This document shows, one piece after another, positions 37,697 through 48,345 of a stretch of DNA of 64,000 nucleotides. Each line of letters opens with the position of its first letter. Within the stretch, counting starts at the first letter, position 1. The DNA is from Euglena gracilis (lineage: Eukaryota > Euglenida > Euglenophyceae > Euglenales). The stretch spans positions 45,097,540 through 45,161,539 of the forward strand of contig CP154955.1 in the NCBI GenBank assembly GCA_039621445.1, given 5' to 3'. The notes under the pieces were generated by a model. It saw only the letters and a list, made by a program, of their open reading frames with translations. It was not told the DNA's origin and made no database searches. Made by a program: the position numbers and the translations under genes.

Positions 37697-38660
37697 GTAC
37701 GTTGTCACAGCCCCATTCAACCGCCCCCACCCTCCCACAAAGCAGTGTGTCTGCCTGAGGCATCAAAAATTTCCAAAAAAATGTGGTTTTGTGAGAAAAC
37801 AACAATTGTATTTCCTCAGACCCCAAATTTTTGACGTTTTTGGCAGGGTGTGTTTTCAAGGGCAGGTTAAATGCAAATTAACACAAAATGGAGGTGTTCA
37901 GGTGACGCACGAAGGGAAGGATCAAGAAAATTGTTTCCTGTGTTGATGCTGATGAGCAGAGATTTGGAGAGCACCCACATCAAGACCCCTTTTTATCGAA
38001 ACGGGGAAGCGAGAACTCACTTCATCCAGACCATTTGTCATCTGCATGTGCGCACCGAGGTTCCGGATGAGCAATCTCTGGTCTGCTATGCGCAGTTGAA
38101 AGAAGGCCGCCCCCCTCTCCCTGACATCGGCAACAGCTGGGTAGTTCTGGAGACTGAATGGCCGCTACGGGGAGTGCCCACAGGCCCACCCCGCTGTGCT
38201 GCCGAAGAGCCCTCGGGTGCTGTGCCCCCAGCTTCGGCAACTCCCGATGCGTTGCGGCCGTGCGGTGAAGCGGACGGACCAACTGACCAGCGATTGCTGG
38301 TGTTTTCATGGGTACAGGCAGTATGAGGCAGTAGGTAATTGTTTTCGGCAGTTTGAGGCTGTAGGTGATGGGTATATGCAGTTTGACGCTGTAGGTAATG
38401 GGCGGGGCTTTGTCCCCGGTGCTGAACACGATGTGCGGTGTGCGGTCAGGTGTTGGGCCACTTGAGTGCATGCCCCCCTTCGGGGTCACTAAGCGAATAA
38501 ATGGTGCGCCTTTTGCGCACACAGTTTCAGACCCTGAGACACCCAAACGTGACCAAAAATCACCCAGTTTTGGAAAAATTGCATGTGTCAGTAAGTCACG
38601 TTTTTTGGTGCGAATTTTGTGGTTCAGTTTAGTGCATGCCCCCCCCCCCTCTGTTGAGTG
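37697..38660. other. No supported gene; family B-related 3' block
   Basis: 38477-38535 repeats the block found at 36040-36100. 38300-38400 has three copies of a GGCAGTNTGAGGCNGTAGGT motif. No exon is proven, although 38030-38270 is open in one plus frame. Confidence 0.45.
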
Positions 38661-38663
38661 CCC

Positions 38664-38710
38664 ACCACCCACCCACCCACCCACCCACCCACCCACCCAC
38701 CCACCCACCC
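38664..38710. repeat. (ACCC)n microsatellite
   Basis: About 11 CCCA/ACCC tetramers. Confidence 0.95.
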
Positions 38711-38714
38711 GCTC

Positions 38715-38870
38715 GCGATGGACCAATCCACCAACGCCGTGCCGTCTCTCCAGCAGCCTTTGGTGCAGACTCCGCGAGGCAGCAACCTCCCGCCCCGACG
38801 GGCGATGAGGTACCCTCCGGCCGGCGCAGTGCGGGCCAGGGTGCCGCCCACCCGACAGCCTGGGCAGTGT
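38715..38870 (+). CDS. Candidate exon, Pro/Gln-rich
   Basis: A plus frame reads STNAVPSLQQPLVQTPRGSN, then LPPRRAMRYPPAG. It is plausible as a disordered protein segment and could belong to gene A. Boundaries are unclear. Confidence 0.3.
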
Positions 38871-39045
38871 TGCCGCTTTGCAAGGGTCCCCCCTCTGTGG
38901 GTCACACACGGTCACGGTTGGGGCGCGTGACTGTGACAAGCCTGAGAACACAGGGGGCAGGGGGCAGGCTCCTCTGGCTGGCGTCTCCCAGTCAGGCTGT
39001 CGTCTCCACTCTGCCGCCCCCACCGCTGTCCCTCCACCCCCGGAC

Positions 39046-39104
39046 ATGGCGCCCTCCCGCCCCCGCATCAAGTACGACGAGGCGACCCTGCGGGCCAGGC
39101 GGCG
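39046..39104 (+). CDS. First exon of an unrecognised gene (gene B)
   Basis: ATG at 39046 to a donor at 39105 (CGGCG^GTGCGT). It encodes MAPSRPRIKYDEATLRARR plus two bases. The R-I-K-Y-D-E-A-T-L-R-A core matches the first exon of gene A at 35594, suggesting a tandem pair of related genes. The likely next exon is within 39510-39830. Confidence 0.5.
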
Positions 39105-39509
39105 GTGCGTTGCCGCGGCCCCGCGACTGGCCCTGGGTGGGGAGGTTGGGGTGTGTCACATCCTGGTGGTGGTTGCACTTCTCAACTGTGCACCAAATCA
39201 ATGCAAAAAATGAGGGTTGACTCGGAAGACCCCGGGGGGGGGGGGAGGTGTGAGGTTCGAATATTTTGAATATTTTGATTTTTGACGACCTAACATTTCG
39301 AGTTTAGAAGTTTTAGCCCAAACTCCACAATTTCAAGAAGAGTTCAAACCCCGTGAAAATGCGTTTTTTGAATCTGTTTTTGTTTTTTAAGGTTTGCATT
39401 TATGATGGGTGGGAGTGGGGGTCCTCCCCTCCCTCACCAGGTCCCATACCCTGGGTGAAGCGAGTTCGGGTTCCTTCGTTTTGTGTGTCCCCTCGCTGTC
39501 ATTGCCCTG

Positions 39510-39830
39510 CCCCAGACTAACACCTTCTCAGCCGCCATCCTGCGCTCTGCCCACCAATGGGCCGTTTGCGGGCTCACGCCCCCGCGCCACCGCCTGCCGG
39601 GGGCCCTCCAGCCCAAGGGGCGGTTCCCCTTCGAGTCCGTGGTCGCGGCAGCGGAGGTGTACCGCCCGTGGAAGCCCAAGCCCTTCAAGGCGGCTGGGCT
39701 GTGGCACGGGAAGGGCGGGCCGGGGCCACGCGAGGCGGCGGTGGACCCGCGGGGCAGCCACCCGTTCACGTGGTCGGGGCAGCCCGCTGCGCAGCCCGCG
39801 GCCGGCTGTGTCAGGGACGGTGCCCAACGT
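39510..39830 (+). CDS. Candidate second exon of gene B
   Basis: The best plus frame reads LPGALQPKGRFPFESVVAAA, then EVYRPWKPKPFKAAGLWHGK, then SHPFTWSGQPAAQPAAG. The motif P-F-T-W-S recurs in the island at 45.84 kb. The frame is chosen by amino-acid pattern only; the two other plus frames and the minus strand are also open. No family is recognised. Confidence 0.4.
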
Positions 39831-39834
39831 GGTA

Positions 39835-40060
39835 AACTGCTGCCACCCGACGCTGATGTCGCGTATGCGTTTTGTCTCCTGTCTGGCTTCCAGGGCGTCC
39901 GCAAGCCAGTGTGTAGTTTGTTGTTTTTTTTCCCAGTTTGGGCCTCTTTCAGGTCCCATTTCCTGGAATGAACTCAGTGTATATCACATTTCAATGCTCA
40001 AACAAGCCCAACCACCGCACCCAGTACAAATCAGGATTTAAAGGTTTTGTGGGTAGGCAT
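39835..40060. other. Spacer
   Basis: AT-rich, no exon seen. Confidence 0.4.
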
Positions 40061-40450
40061 CAGTCTATTGCTTAAGGGTTCGCAGTACCCCCCACCTGAG
40101 GGGGGCTGGACTGCACCTAGTCCAAAATTTGGCCAGTGGAAATCCTAGCAGACCCACCTGGGGGGGTCTGCAAGCAGGGCTATTATTCCAGTGACCGGTG
40201 CGAAGCGCTGAATTTTTTTTCGCAACTGGCCAAAAATGCCCATTTTTGGCCATTTTGGGGAATTTTTGGAACAAAATCGGCCAAAAATGCATTTTAAAAC
40301 CCTCATTTTCTCCTCGGTGCACAGCGCCGGAGGAATGTTTTTCTCCATTTGGGGACCCCCCTGGGAGGAGGGTGGTCTAGCTAGTCCATTATTTCCAGTG
40401 TCTAGCAAAATGGCTAGCCACTGGACCCCCCCTCCTTAAGCAATAGCCTG
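40061..40450. mobile_element. Inverted-repeat element, family E copy 1
   Basis: The ends CAGTCTATTGCTTAAGG (40061-40077) and CCTTAAGCAATAGCCTG (40434-40450) match at 16 of 17 as inverted repeats. The flanks GTAGGCAT (40053-40060) and GTGGGCAT (40451-40458) are an 8-bp duplication with one mismatch. Nested inside are CTAGTCC/GGACTAG and AGCTAGCCA-type palindromes and an AT-rich core. A divergent relative lies at 62560-62990. It may or may not be spliced. Confidence 0.85.
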
Positions 40451-40469
40451 GTGGGCATCATTTGAGTGT

Positions 40470-41100
40470 GGTTTTACTCATCGGGGGGGCGGGGGGCAAC
40501 AACCACAAAACCCACTCCTGATAAAAGATTCTGGTGGGGGTATCACCACGTCTGCATGGGTATCTTGGAATCTCAGGGGAGTCAACCCCCATCATTTTAC
40601 AGGTTTGGGTGTCATAAGGTTTGTTCCTACGATAAATTCAGTTGCGAATAGCCATGGTGGTCTTTGACCATTTCAAACAGCCCCCAACTCCCAAGCCCCC
40701 TTTATTTGCAACGTGAGAGCGTGTGTATGGGCAGGCGGAACAACCCCGGCAAACCCTGCAACAAATTGCCATTCAAATCCTTTCCGGAGTCTCGCAGAGG
40801 ACGGAAACGACGCCCCGCGGGCTGTTGAGCAATCCCGTCTCCTCTCTCTCCCCCGTTTTTGAATCCCTGCCCGCCGCGCGGCTGGGCGTGCCACCCCCGG
40901 TCGTTCAGACGGGGGCTTTGACGTGCGGCGGTTGATGGACCCCCCACGGCCGCTGGAGCCCGCCATGCCATCGCCGCCGCCGGCGCCAGGCCACGCCCAT
41001 CTTTTGTCAGCTTTTGTCCCCCCTCCTCCGTGGTCGACTGCCAGCTGTCCACTTCCCGTACGGTGGGCACAGGTCTGACCATGAAGGAGTAAGCCTCCCC
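40470..41100. other. Possible exon(s), strand unresolved
   Basis: 40780-41080 is GC-rich and open in plus frames (TTPRGLLSNPVSSLSPVFES) and in a 126-codon minus frame. No motif decides between them. Confidence 0.25.
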
Positions 41101-43790
41101 ACGTTACTGACCCCCCAAATAATCATCCCTCCAATAGCCATGAAGGTTAAGAGAGAAAAAGTCAGCAGAAATATTCTATCACAGATTGAATAGATGTTGC
41201 AAGGATCACAAAGTTGGATGAAATTGTTTCGGAAAGCACGTCAAACAGAGCATCAATTGTGCAGAAAGTCCTGAAATGTCATTGCAGAGCCTGTTGAGGC
41301 AATGTTGGTTCGATTTTTGACTTCGAAGAAATCGACCAAATGATACGCTTACCCCCCTGGACGCTGATTTCAAGTCCACACAATAAACTGGGAGTTATTT
41401 GAGAGGAGTCCATCAATGGGTGGCGACATAACACCATACAGCTCTTTTTGAATGCACTGGGGGGGGACAACTCGTTGATTTTTGTGGGTTGCTGACCAGA
41501 GACTATGTCTTCTCTCCCCAAGTATAGGTGAGCGACAGTGGTGATGGTCCTTGTGCATTCATGCCCAGGAACTCCAGGACACCCCCCTCTCCCCCCAGGG
41601 TGTAATTCCAAATTTTCCAGGCATTTCTTGGGTTCTTTAGTATATTTGTTTCGTTCTTGCAGGGATGGCCAAGCTTTGGACCTTCAGGGTGGACCTTTGG
41701 ACCTACAAGGTGTGGAAACATTTTGGCTAGCTTTGGTCAGCTGCGAGAGTTATCCCTCTAATCTGTCCTCTGAAAGTCCCACATTGTCTTTGATTCCACT
41801 CTTTCCAGAAAACGCTTTTGCCCTGGTGGAGGGGCGGTGCATCGTGCATCCCGCGCACGTCTCATGTCTGACAGACTTTCCTCTGCCTCCTGTTTGGGTT
41901 GGAAGGTTTTCCAACCCCTCGACCTGTCGGTTGCCATCCGAGATGGGCGATCGCCGAAACGTGCCCGTTCCCCATTTCGGTCTGCGGGGGAGCAAACAGG
42001 GGCGTGGGCCAGACCACAAGGTGGAGCTGTCGCGCCACACGGAGCCTCGCCCTGCCACGCCACCAGCGGCAGAGCCGAAGGACACAATACCCACCCCCAG
42101 CCAGTGTCGCTCTGCTGTCTTCGACACGGTTCGTCTCATCACCCTTTCATGATGCACTGCTGCCAGGTTTCACTTTTTCCGACCTCCCTGCCTCGACCTC
42201 CTCCTTTTCATATTCCCTTCATTTGTCCCTGTCCCTTAGGCAGACCAGCCAAAAGATAGATTTACAAACCCTCCTGGCTGGTGAAGCCTGGTGAAAGATA
42301 TTTAGACCAGTTACAGACGAGGAAAAAAAAACTTCTTCAAAACCACCCAACTCCGATTTTTTTTTGCAAATTTCATGTGGTTTGACTGCCATCCTCAAGA
42401 ATGCCTTTTTTGACATTTTTGCCAAAATGGGTATTTGGGGGTATTAACTTGGGGGTCGCATTTCGACCAACAATTCCTTGAATTACAATTATACATCTCT
42501 TTACGGTTTTGCAGCACCTCCCCCCCCCTCCCCCCCTCCGGGGGGCAGCCAGCCCGATTTTGGCCCAGCCCAACCGCAGCAGCACCCCCCCCTCCCGGGG
42601 TGCTCCTTGCCCTGCCAGCCAGCCTCTTTTTTGGAGGGCCCGGCCCAAACTTTTTCGGCGCTTCGAAAATTTTTTTTCAAAAATGGCCGAAAATGGTGTT
42701 TTGGGGGTGTTTTCGGCATTTTTGGGGGTTTTGTCAAGTGCTCATTTTTCCCCTAAACTGCGTTTTGCAGGTCATTTTTCAGGCAATTGTCTGATTTCTG
42801 CCCAGCCCGACCCAGTTCAGCCCCCCAATTTATTCACCTCGAGTCGGGATACCCAGGCTATTTACCGAAGGGGTTTTGCGGGAGTTTTGTGTTTGGGGTG
42901 GAAGTGTGCTGAGTTGCGCCTCATTTGTATTGTTCGTCCGGTGTGAAATCCCATCACAGCCCTCATCCAACAGCCCACTGCATTCAGATGCTGCTGGTGT
43001 ATCTGCATTGCAAATATCTAAATCACAATGCATTTGCTTGTAAGGGTGAAAGAATACGGAACGGGGGACAATAGTGAGCAATAGGATTAACCACACAAAA
43101 GGCTGTGAGAATGATTGAAAATGCCCGAGATTTCGATGAAACACACATGAGAACCGAAGGTATGGGCACGTGTGGTGAAGAGAAAAGGCCAGCCAAAGGA
43201 CATATGCATTTTCAATCACGGATATTTCTTTTTTTGGAAAAAATGGAGGACACTCCTTTGGGGGGTCGGTTTCGGGCCCCTGTGTTCACTCGTCTCTCAA
43301 ATACCGTTATTAACATAAACCATGGACACACAGCCCCATGTCACACCTGTTCAAAGTCAGTGTTTTCCAGCCATTTCAAACAGTTCTAGTACACTCCCAA
43401 ATCACACAACTCACACACAATCGGAAATCGGCTAAGCGGAATACCGCGCAAAACCACTTCTGTTAAATTCTGGCCCAAAGCCGCCACACACCCCTCTCAG
43501 CTCAAATATTTGTGCCCTTTTAGCTGTTTTTAAAACAGCCAAAAAACGCCAAAAAACACAAAAATCGGGTGGGCAATTCGCGCCGCCTAAGCCTGTGCCG
43601 ACCCAGGCAAATTTCCCTTGAAAGTGGACCCCGGTGGCATCAGGGTGTGTCCCATAGCGTACCCACCCCAAAACCAACCCCACCCCACCGGGAGGGGGTC
43701 GAAAGTGCCCCACCCCGGTGTTTTTGCTTTGGACTATGACGGTCAAGAACAGGTGTTTTCCAAGAGGAAACTATTATTTGGCGGGTGGGC
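41101..43790. other. Long tract without a proven gene
   Basis: 41810-42150 is GC-richer. One plus frame has an Arg/Ser-rich stretch (RDGRSPKRARSPFRSAGEQT), which could be an SR-like exon, but adjacent frames are open as well. A TTGGAAGGTTTTCCAACC palindrome lies at about 41899. 42510-42640 is a poly-C/poly-G block with CCGGGG ends. 43480-43720 has GGTGTTTT/CACCCC repeats. Nothing further is supported. Confidence 0.35.
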
Positions 43791-45089
43791 TCATTCCCTC
43801 GGCCCATCCAACTCTCTGTGCCCCTCTGTGCTGGCTGAGTCCTCCACCACCACCAGCACCACGGGGGGCTTGGCCGCCCAGGCCGCCACCCGGGCCCCCA
43901 CCACGGCGTCGGTGGTCTGGATCACCATGGCGTTGGCCGCCTCCATCCGCCGCACCACCCTCCGCCACAGCCACTCCACGCAGAGCCAGTGCAGCCCCAC
44001 CCCACAGCTGGACTCCACGTCCCACTCCACCTTTGGCAGCACCTACGAGGGGACGAGGGGAGCAGACAGACATAGAAGCATCAAAGGCTTTTTGTGTTGA
44101 AGGTGCGCGCAATTGCGCGCATCAAACGATTAACATCAATAATAATAAAAAACAGACTGCTGAGCATGGGTGGCATCCCAGCACTTCCTACTTGAAATGT
44201 ACAATGGCAATCTGCACAATGCGTGAGGTGGGGTGGGGTACCTTGCTTCGCTCCACGTCACCCGGGCCGTACACCACCACCAGGGCCCGCTTCTCGAACT
44301 TCCGGGCCACCCCCTGGCCCCCCTGCCGCAGCCAGACGTCCACCGTGACCGTCTCCCGCCCCGGCGCCAGCCGCCTCACCGCCGCCTCCACCGCGGCCAC
44401 CGCCCCGGCACCACCGTAGATGACCACCGGCACGACGCCGGCCAGGCGCTTGACCTGCTCGGACAGGAGGGGGCAGGATTCTGTTTCAGAGTGTTGACGC
44501 ATTGACGGACACCTGAGTCATTTGATTTGCGCAAGTGCGTGCATCGTAACATTTGCGCAAGTGCGCGCATCAAATTTTAAAAAAAATACGTACACTGTGG
44601 GAAGCAGTCACTGGCACACATGAGAGAATGATTTTCTTTTCTTTTTTTGTGCGCGCAATTGTGCAAGTAAAACAGAAACGAGCTATTAAAAAAAATTGCA
44701 CGTTAAACAGAACCCTGAGTCCGTGTTGTGGGTGACCTCGACGATGATGAGGCCCACTGCAGCCCCCAGCGCCTCCGCCGGCACCGCGTCCCCGCTGGCC
44801 TTGTACACCAGGCAGCGCACCCCCTTCTCCTCCCCGGCTGGCCTGGCCACCGCCACCTCCTGGAGGGCCCCACCCTCCTTGGCCACGATCTCGGTCTCCA
44901 CGGTCGGCATGGCGAAGGAGGCCCGCAGCTCCTCGTACTGCGCCTCCACCCAGAAGGGGGCCGTCAGCACCGCCGCCAGGGGGGGCTTCGGCTCCACCGG
45001 GCTCCAGGTCCACGACCCCAGCCGCGCCACCTGCAGCGCCGCCACCGGCACCGTCCGCTTGAAGCGGCTGCGCTCCGCCCCGTTGTGCA
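43791..45089 (-). CDS. Unrecognised protein, three 3' exons
   Basis: The only convincing minus-strand gene. Exons in transcription order: 45089-44737, 44454-44242 and 44042-43791. All joins are phase 0: the first donor is GTCACC, the second GTACCC, and acceptors are GAGCAG and TCGTAG. Exon 1 encodes TVPVAALQVARLGSWTWSPV, then FWVEAQYEELRASFAMPTVE and ALGAAVGLIIVE. Exon 2 encodes VKRLAGVVPVVIYGGAGAVA, then RALVVVYGPGDVERSK. Exon 3 encodes VLPKVEWDVESSCGVGLHWL, then KPPVVLVVVEDSAS and a stop at 43791. Alternating hydrophobic strands (LIIVE, VVPVVIYGG, ALVVVYG, VVLVVVED) and Ala-rich helices suggest an alpha/beta globular domain. I cannot name the family. The 5' exons are not found; a Thr/Ala-rich minus frame at 45.18-45.38 kb is one candidate. 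Confidence 0.65.
44100..44670. repeat. GTGCGC-type palindromes in introns of the minus-strand gene
   Basis: GTGCGCGCAATTGCGCGCAT at about 44103, two TTTGCGCAAGTGCGCGCATC units at 44528-44575 and GTGCGCGCAATTGTGCAAG at about 44650. These match the cluster at 4.94-5.39 kb. Confidence 0.8.
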
Positions 45090-45184
45090 CTGCGAGACAC
45101 CAGTGCAGGGGGGGGGGGAGGCATGAGACAACAGTTACAGTGCATCCAGAGAACATCACACCCGATGTGCTGGGCCAGTGCAGC

Positions 45185-45390
45185 GACCCTGATTGCCGTC
45201 CCGGCGGACCCCGGGGCCTCGACCCCTTCGGTGGCCGAGGCGGACCCCGAAGTGCCCGTACAGCCGTCCCCGCCGGCGGTGGCCCCCGTGTCCGTGGCAG
45301 TGGCCGTGGTGGCCGCGGAGGGCCCGGAAGGGGCTCCGGCGGTGGGCAGCGTGGAGCCAACGACCCCTGAGGGGCCCGGCCATGCATTTG
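45185..45390. other. GC-rich exon-like island, strand unresolved
   Basis: Plus frame: Pro/Ala/Val/Glu-rich (STPSVAEADPEVPVQPSPPA). Minus frame: Ala/Thr/Ser/Gly-rich (TATATDTGATAGGDGCTGTS). Both are low complexity, so strand cannot be told. Confidence 0.25.
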
Positions 45391-45689
45391 CTGATTGTCC
45401 CCGTCTTTTCCATGCACACTCTCCAAAATGATTACAAGACAATGATGTGGATTGATAGAAATGTGTGCACACATACAACATATACACGTATATGTATTCA
45501 TATATGGCCTGCATATATTTTTACAAACAACTAAATGTTGACACACAGACACACACATGACACATGCAGCCACACATGGTTATACGTGTCTGTGTGCAGC
45601 CGTGAAACTTCTTTTTGCAAGATTACCACCTGGCAAGTCTCTGGTCAGTGCTTGGAAATCCCATGCCTGCTGCAGAGCAGCCTCGTGTG

Positions 45690-45960
45690 CAACCGCCCGC
45701 AAGTCCATGAGGGCGGCACCCCGGAGCTGGCGGAGGACGGCGCTGGGGAGACGGAGGGGGTCGGCGGCGGCGGGGCGGAGGGGGCGGGGGCGGGGGAGGA
45801 AGGCGGCGGGGCTGTCCCGGAGGAGGGCCCGAGTCCGTTCACGTGGTCCATCCCCAGCAACCAGGCGGCCCAGGGGGGAACCGGCCCGAGTGAATGCGTT
45901 GCGGCCCGAGTATTCCAGGCACTTCGCGATGTGTGTGTCTTCCGACCCGCCGGGGATTCC
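45690..45960 (+). CDS. Candidate acidic Gly/Glu-rich exon
   Basis: A plus frame reads PELAEDGAGETEGVGGGGAE, then GPSPFTWSIPSNQAAQ. The P-F-T-W-S motif matches the candidate exon at 39.78 kb, which supports this frame. No family is recognised. Confidence 0.35.
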
Positions 45961-46204
45961 TGATTGTGACGAGACTGCCCAAATGTCTGGTTTTACTCCA
46001 AATGCCACGCGGATTATGCCGCATTTGATTGTTTCACACCGGCGATTTCACGCGGCACCGTTGATCGACGTATGCTGCAAGAGATCCTCCATCCGGCGGG
46101 ACGTTGCATTTTGCGTAAAAGCAGTTAAAACCACAAAATGTCGGAGTTTGCCACGCCTCTTGGCGGAGACTCCCTCGCCTCCACACACCTCACACCCGGT
46201 TTAC

Positions 46205-46509
46205 CAGGGCGGTCCTTAAGGGACAGGAAAGTTTTTTTTTGATTTTCTTAAGGATCGCCCCCCTTTCGGCCAAAGGACCGACCAAGGGCCGGACTGGGAC
46301 TTGAACGGGGTCCAAAATTAAAAAGTCCAAAAAACTCATTTTTTGATGATTCGGGTGGACGGGCGATGGTCCAAGGATGCCAAGAATCAGGTTTTCTCCC
46401 TGATGTCCCCGAAGAATGCCAAATTTCTTTGCCCATTTTCCTATATGGTTTTATCGAGTGTGCTGGGACAGCAGAGGTTTGTTTTTTTATTTGCTTAAGG
46501 ACCGCCCTG
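46205..46509. mobile_element. Introner-type element, family J, complete
   Basis: The ends CAGGGCGGTCCTTAAG (46205-46220) and CTTAAGGACCGCCCTG (46494-46509) are a perfect 16-bp inverted repeat. They are flanked by CGGTTTAC (46197-46204) and CGGTTCAC (46510-46517), an 8-bp duplication with one mismatch. A truncated copy sits in BUD23 intron 1. The inside is non-coding. The element separates two GC-rich exon-like islands and may be spliced with a GC donor (CAGG^GC). Confidence 0.9.
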
Positions 46510-46514
46510 CGGTT

Positions 46515-46720
46515 CACCCACCCACCCGGGTCGGCCTCCGGCGGACGGCCCGGTCCCCCCTGCTGCCATGCCACCCTCGGCGCTGTATGGGCCGCGGCCC
46601 GCCAGCCCTTTGGACCCCGCCGCGGCGGGTGCCGGTCGTGGCCGAGGGCAGCCCGCAGCCGCCGGGCTCTGCGGAGGGGCACGGCGGCAAAGCGTACGGT
46701 ATGACACCCAAAGGTGACTG
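46515..46720 (+). CDS. Candidate Pro/Ala/Gly-rich exon
   Basis: A GC-rich island follows element J directly. One plus frame reads PPAAMPPSALYGPRPASPLD. Other frames are also open. Low complexity; no family. Confidence 0.25.
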
Positions 46721-46729
46721 GGAAAGGCT

Positions 46730-47398
46730 GTATTTTAAGGCCTGGAGGACAGGATGCTTGGTGGCTGACTCAGTAAAAAAGGTAAGTCCCGCAAGGCTCC
46801 GGCCACCTCCGCAAACACGGACATCAGGGAAGTTGCACCAGGCCAGAAGAGGAGACAAACGGCACCAAACAAACAGCCCCGGCTCACACAGAGGGGGGCA
46901 TGTTCCCAATGAGGGCTCACAGGGGGGGGTCGGTCCGTGTGCATGCCAACCGAGGCCACACACCCAGCCAAAATTGCCGCCCAGGCACTCTGAGAGCACA
47001 GCAGGCCCAGAGTTTTTGGCCCCCTGGGACGCCCTGGGTTGGTCCAAGGTACCAACAGGATTGACACAGCTGGGGAAGGGCTGTACGGGAACCCCCAAAA
47101 CCATGCGGGTCCCCCATCCTTGTGGGTTGGGGGTCCACCCTCTCCTCACAGGCCTTCCTGTATACAGCCCTGGGGGTAGCCGATTCGATCGTGCCCCGGG
47201 TCTCCCAGTGCTCCTGCCCTCCGACACTTGGGATCTGTGGGTTCTCTCTCCCGAGCAGCTGAGCCCCTCGCCCCAACGCCCCCATCGTCCGGAGGCAGGA
47301 GCGATTCCCCGACAGCTACGCCCCGGGCCCTCCTGGACCACAACCTTCATCCAACGTGAGGAGGAGGGGCTTCGCCGTCCTGGAGGGGGGGGGGGTGA
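46730..47398. other. Repeat-derived spacer with family K copy 3
   Basis: 47072-47173 has the family K ends GGGCTGTACGGGAACCCCCA and CTGTATACAGCCCTGGG. The rest is open but featureless in several frames. Confidence 0.5.
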
Positions 47399-47650
47399 GT
47401 CGGGGGTCTTTTAGTCATGGACCCCTGGGAGGGGGGGGGGTAGGGTGAGTGGGTCCGGCCGAGCCTCCTCTCCCGGTGGTAGGGTGGGATATACTTTTAA
47501 AATTTTTGAAAAAGGTGCTATTTTTGGCATTTTTCGCTATTTTTGGCCATTTTCGGGGAAAAGTGGGTGGGTCCCCTGCCCCCCCCCGGGGCGGGCCCCC
47601 TCAGGGGGTGGGTAGGTGGGGGAGGGGGGGTCTTTAAAAACAACCCCCTG
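47399..47650. repeat. Repeat family A, copy 2
   Basis: Same block order as 31746-32012: CATGGACCCCTGGGAGGG, GTGGGTCCGGCCGAGCC, TTTTTGGCCATTTTCGGGG, GGGGGTGGGTAGGTGGGGG and GGTCTTTAAAAACAACCCCC. The central GGCGCC motif is lost. The outer ends show a weak inverted repeat. Confidence 0.8.
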
Positions 47651-47959
47651 GTCGGGGCATACAGGAGGCAGGCGAGGTGTGGAGGGGGGTTCCAGCGCAG
47701 CCCCCCCTCCCCTCCTGCGGCTTCCCGGCTTGCGTTCTCCGGCTGTGTGTTCGGCCAGCGGCATTGCCATCACGGCCACCCCCAGCCCTACTGCCACCGG
47801 TACTGCTACCCTGCATTTCCGAGCAAGACAGCGAGCTGACCGCTGTGCTACTTATGCATCTATCTTGTGCCATCGATCTGTCAGTGGCGTGATGGTGTCG
47901 CCAGCCTGGGCGTGCAGGATAAGAGTTTTGCCATACAAAATGGTAACTCTTACCTACCC

Positions 47960-48345
47960 CCCCCCCTCAGGAAACCTAAGCCCCGTCCTCGCTGACCTGT
48001 CACCACAGGGACCTGTCACCTACCTCTGTATTTGCCGACTTGTCACCAAACCAAACTTTCTTGAAATTTTGATGTTTCTCTCTGAAATACATTGTTTTTG
48101 AATGTCAAATTGAGGCGACCTCATTTTCGGAGTTTTGACCACAAAATGTGATAAAATCACCTTTTCAAATTTCTGGGTCAGTGGGGGGGGGTTGAAAAAC
48201 GTATCTTTTTCCCTCTGACCCAGGCCTGCGTGGGAAACTGTCACCTAAGCCCTGTGCTCGCTGACCTGTCACCACAGGGACCTGTCACCTTCCTCTGTGA
48301 TCGCTGATTTGTCAGGTGACAGTTTACCCGGGGGGGGGGGGTAGG
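47960..48345. repeat. Repeat family O, two copies
   Basis: The block TCGCTGACCTGTCACCACAG followed by GGACCTGTCACCTNCCTCTG occurs at about 47990 and 48257, and in altered form at 56970-57030. The second copy ends GTCAGGTGACAGTTTACC, which pairs with its start AAACTGTCACCTAAGC. The unit is therefore a palindromic element of about 95 bp. Confidence 0.8.

Noticed and set aside
38630-39071. Long minus-strand frame (349 codons) over 38022-39071
   Set aside because: It runs through the (ACCC)n repeat as WVGGWVGG, and the plus-strand exon at 39046 has a start codon, a donor and a paralogue.
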